A DNA stretch of 64,000 nucleotides from Streptomyces sp. APSN-46.1 (GTDB taxonomy: Bacteria; Actinomycetota; Actinomycetes; Streptomycetales; Streptomycetaceae): positions 496,001-560,000 of the forward strand of contig NZ_JALGRF010000002.1 in the NCBI RefSeq assembly GCF_022815725.1, given 5' to 3'. Below, one piece after another: positions 63,130 through 64,000 of this stretch. A program made the position numbers and the translations under genes. Below the pieces are notes generated by a model. It ran no database searches. It was not told the DNA's origin and saw nothing but the letters and a program-made list of their open reading frames with translations. Position 1 is the stretch's first letter, and every line of letters starts with the position of its first letter.

Positions 63130-64000
63130 CTAGGACTGAAGATCGCCGTCGGCCAGACGCCCCAGAATCAGGGCGATCCGCAGAGTAAATGCGGAACGGA
63201 CATCAGAGGGCGACCAGCCGGTGACGTCGGTCACACGTCGGAGCCGGTAGCGCACCGTGTTGGGGTGGACGAAGAGCATCCGAGCGGCACCCTCCAGGCT
63301 GCTCGCCTGCTCCAGGTAGACACTCAGCGTCTCCAGCAGCGCGGACCCCGCTTCCTCCAGCGGTCTGTAGATCTCCTCCACCAGCTGCTCTCGCGCCGAA
63401 GGGTCGGAGGCGATCGCGCGCTCCGGCAGGAGATCATCCGCCAGCACCGGCCGCGGCGCGTCCTGCCACGCCGTGCAGGCCTTCAGACCGGCCGCCGCGG
63501 CCTGCGCGGACTTGGTCGCGTTCAGCAGGTCGGAGACCACCGGCCCCGCCACCACCGGCCCGGCCGCGAACGGGCCGATCAGGGACTTGGCCACCAGCAT
63601 GGGGTTGTCGCTGCCGCCCGCGATCACCACCAGCCGGTCGCCCAGCACACCCGTCAGCACCTGGAGCTTGTGGTGCCGGGCGGCGCGCCGGATCGCCTCC
63701 ACCGTCAGCTCGCTGTCCCCCTCCGGGGCCGTCCCCAGCACCACGCACACGTGCTCCGGGGAGTTCCAGCCGAGCGCGGCCGCCCGCGACAGCGCGCCCT
63801 CGTCGGCCTCGCCGGACAGCACCGCGTTGACGACCAGGGACTCCAGCCGGGCGTCCCAGGCGCCGCGCGCCTCGGCGGCCTGGGCGTACACCTGGGCGGT
63901 CGCGAAGGCGATCTCCCGGGCGTACACCAGCAGCGCCTCGCGCAGGATCTGCTCGTCGCCAGGCGCCGCCACCTCGTCGATCGCGGTCTCCATGACCTCG
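63130..64000 (-). CDS. fasR: FasR, PucR-type regulator of fatty-acid synthesis (N-terminus beyond window)
   Basis: 290 C-terminal residues are visible. The frame continues past 64000 with Glu-Val before the internal Met at 63993, so that Met is not the start. The C-terminal PucR helix-turn-helix is clear: LEGAARMLFVHPNTVRYRLR, then RVTDVTGWSPSDVRSAFTLR. The middle carries a GGDEF-like degenerate domain (LVVIAGGSDNPMLVAKSLIG). In S. coelicolor FasR binds the fabD promoter and activates the operon, and the gene order here is identical. Confidence 0.93.
   Translation of the reverse strand, partial: EVMETAIDEVAAPGDEQILREALLVYAREIAFATAQVYAQAAEARGAWDARLESLVVNAVLSGEADEGALSRAAALGWNSPEHVCVVLGTAPEGDSELTVEAIRRAARHHKLQVLTGVLGDRLVVIAGGSDNPMLVAKSLIGPFAAGPVVAGPVVSDLLNATKSAQAAAAGLKACTAWQDAPRPVLADDLLPERAIASDPSAREQLVEEIYRPLEEAGSALLETLSVYLEQASSLEGAARMLFVHPNTVRYRLRRVTDVTGWSPSDVRSAFTLRIALILGRLADGDLQS

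Overview
The window is chromosomal DNA from a Streptomyces or close relative. Base composition is very GC-rich with G/C third positions, and the gene set is typical of the genus: dnaG, dgt, a nasA-like nitrate reductase, a HrdA-type group 2 sigma factor, an Mbl-type MreB paralogue, a DUF3145 protein, and the fasR-fabD-fabH-acpP-fabF fatty-acid operon. Both ends cut a gene: dnaG on the left and fasR on the right, both on the minus strand.

Left flank (1-15.3 kb): dnaG (partial), an FAD-dependent reductase, dgt, a CbiX/SirB chelatase, a SanA/DUF218 membrane protein, nasA with a possible GlnR site, hrdA, a heterodimeric ABC exporter, an FGGY sugar kinase and a YtxH-like protein. Next come two near-identical tRNA-Asn genes, a strong terminator and a tRNA with a CAT anticodon. 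Directly after that tRNA lies a wrecked vapBC toxin-antitoxin pair, which suggests an insertion and deletion hotspot.

Island (about 16.3-34.4 kb): a run of plus-strand genes, many translationally coupled, that looks like a small-molecule biosynthetic gene cluster without any NRPS or PKS module. It holds a complete extra enolase, three ATP-grasp ligases (two are paralogues of equal length), an SGNH-type protein, a 29-residue micro-ORF, a large heme-oxygenase-like diiron oxidase (HDO) candidate, a NodU/TobZ-type carbamoyltransferase, a 48-residue one-helix protein, an unknown 135-residue protein, a threonine-synthase-like PLP enzyme, a TPP enzyme that lacks the usual catalytic glutamate, a HAD/asparaginase-II open reading frame, a 37-codon micro-ORF coupled to the third ligase, and an MFS exporter. 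The cluster ends in a 16-bp perfect hairpin. My reading is that unusual amino acids are made by the PLP, TPP and HDO enzymes, joined by ATP-grasp ligases, possibly carbamoylated, and exported. The enolase may supply PEP or act as a resistant copy. I do not recognise it as a known cluster, and it lacks PEP mutase, so it is not an ordinary phosphonate pathway.

Right flank (34.5-64 kb): a secreted beta-helix repeat protein, a YbdK-type carboxylate-amine ligase, an MFS transporter, a cupin/AraC pair, an acyl-CoA carboxylase-like carboxyltransferase, a LysE exporter interrupted by a long Pro/Gly/Ser/Ala repeat with its Lrp regulator, a GAF sensor kinase with a damaged ATPase domain, mbl, a secreted lipase, several regulator/enzyme pairs (MarR/reductase, HxlR/dehydrogenase, TetR/GH3 glycosidase), ohr, an EI24 membrane protein, a nitrilase, a lipoprotein esterase, DUF3145 and the fab operon. 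Most of this is ordinary core genome. The oddities are the LysE repeat, the degenerate kinase, a (CACCG)n tract before the GH3 gene, and small gene remnants.
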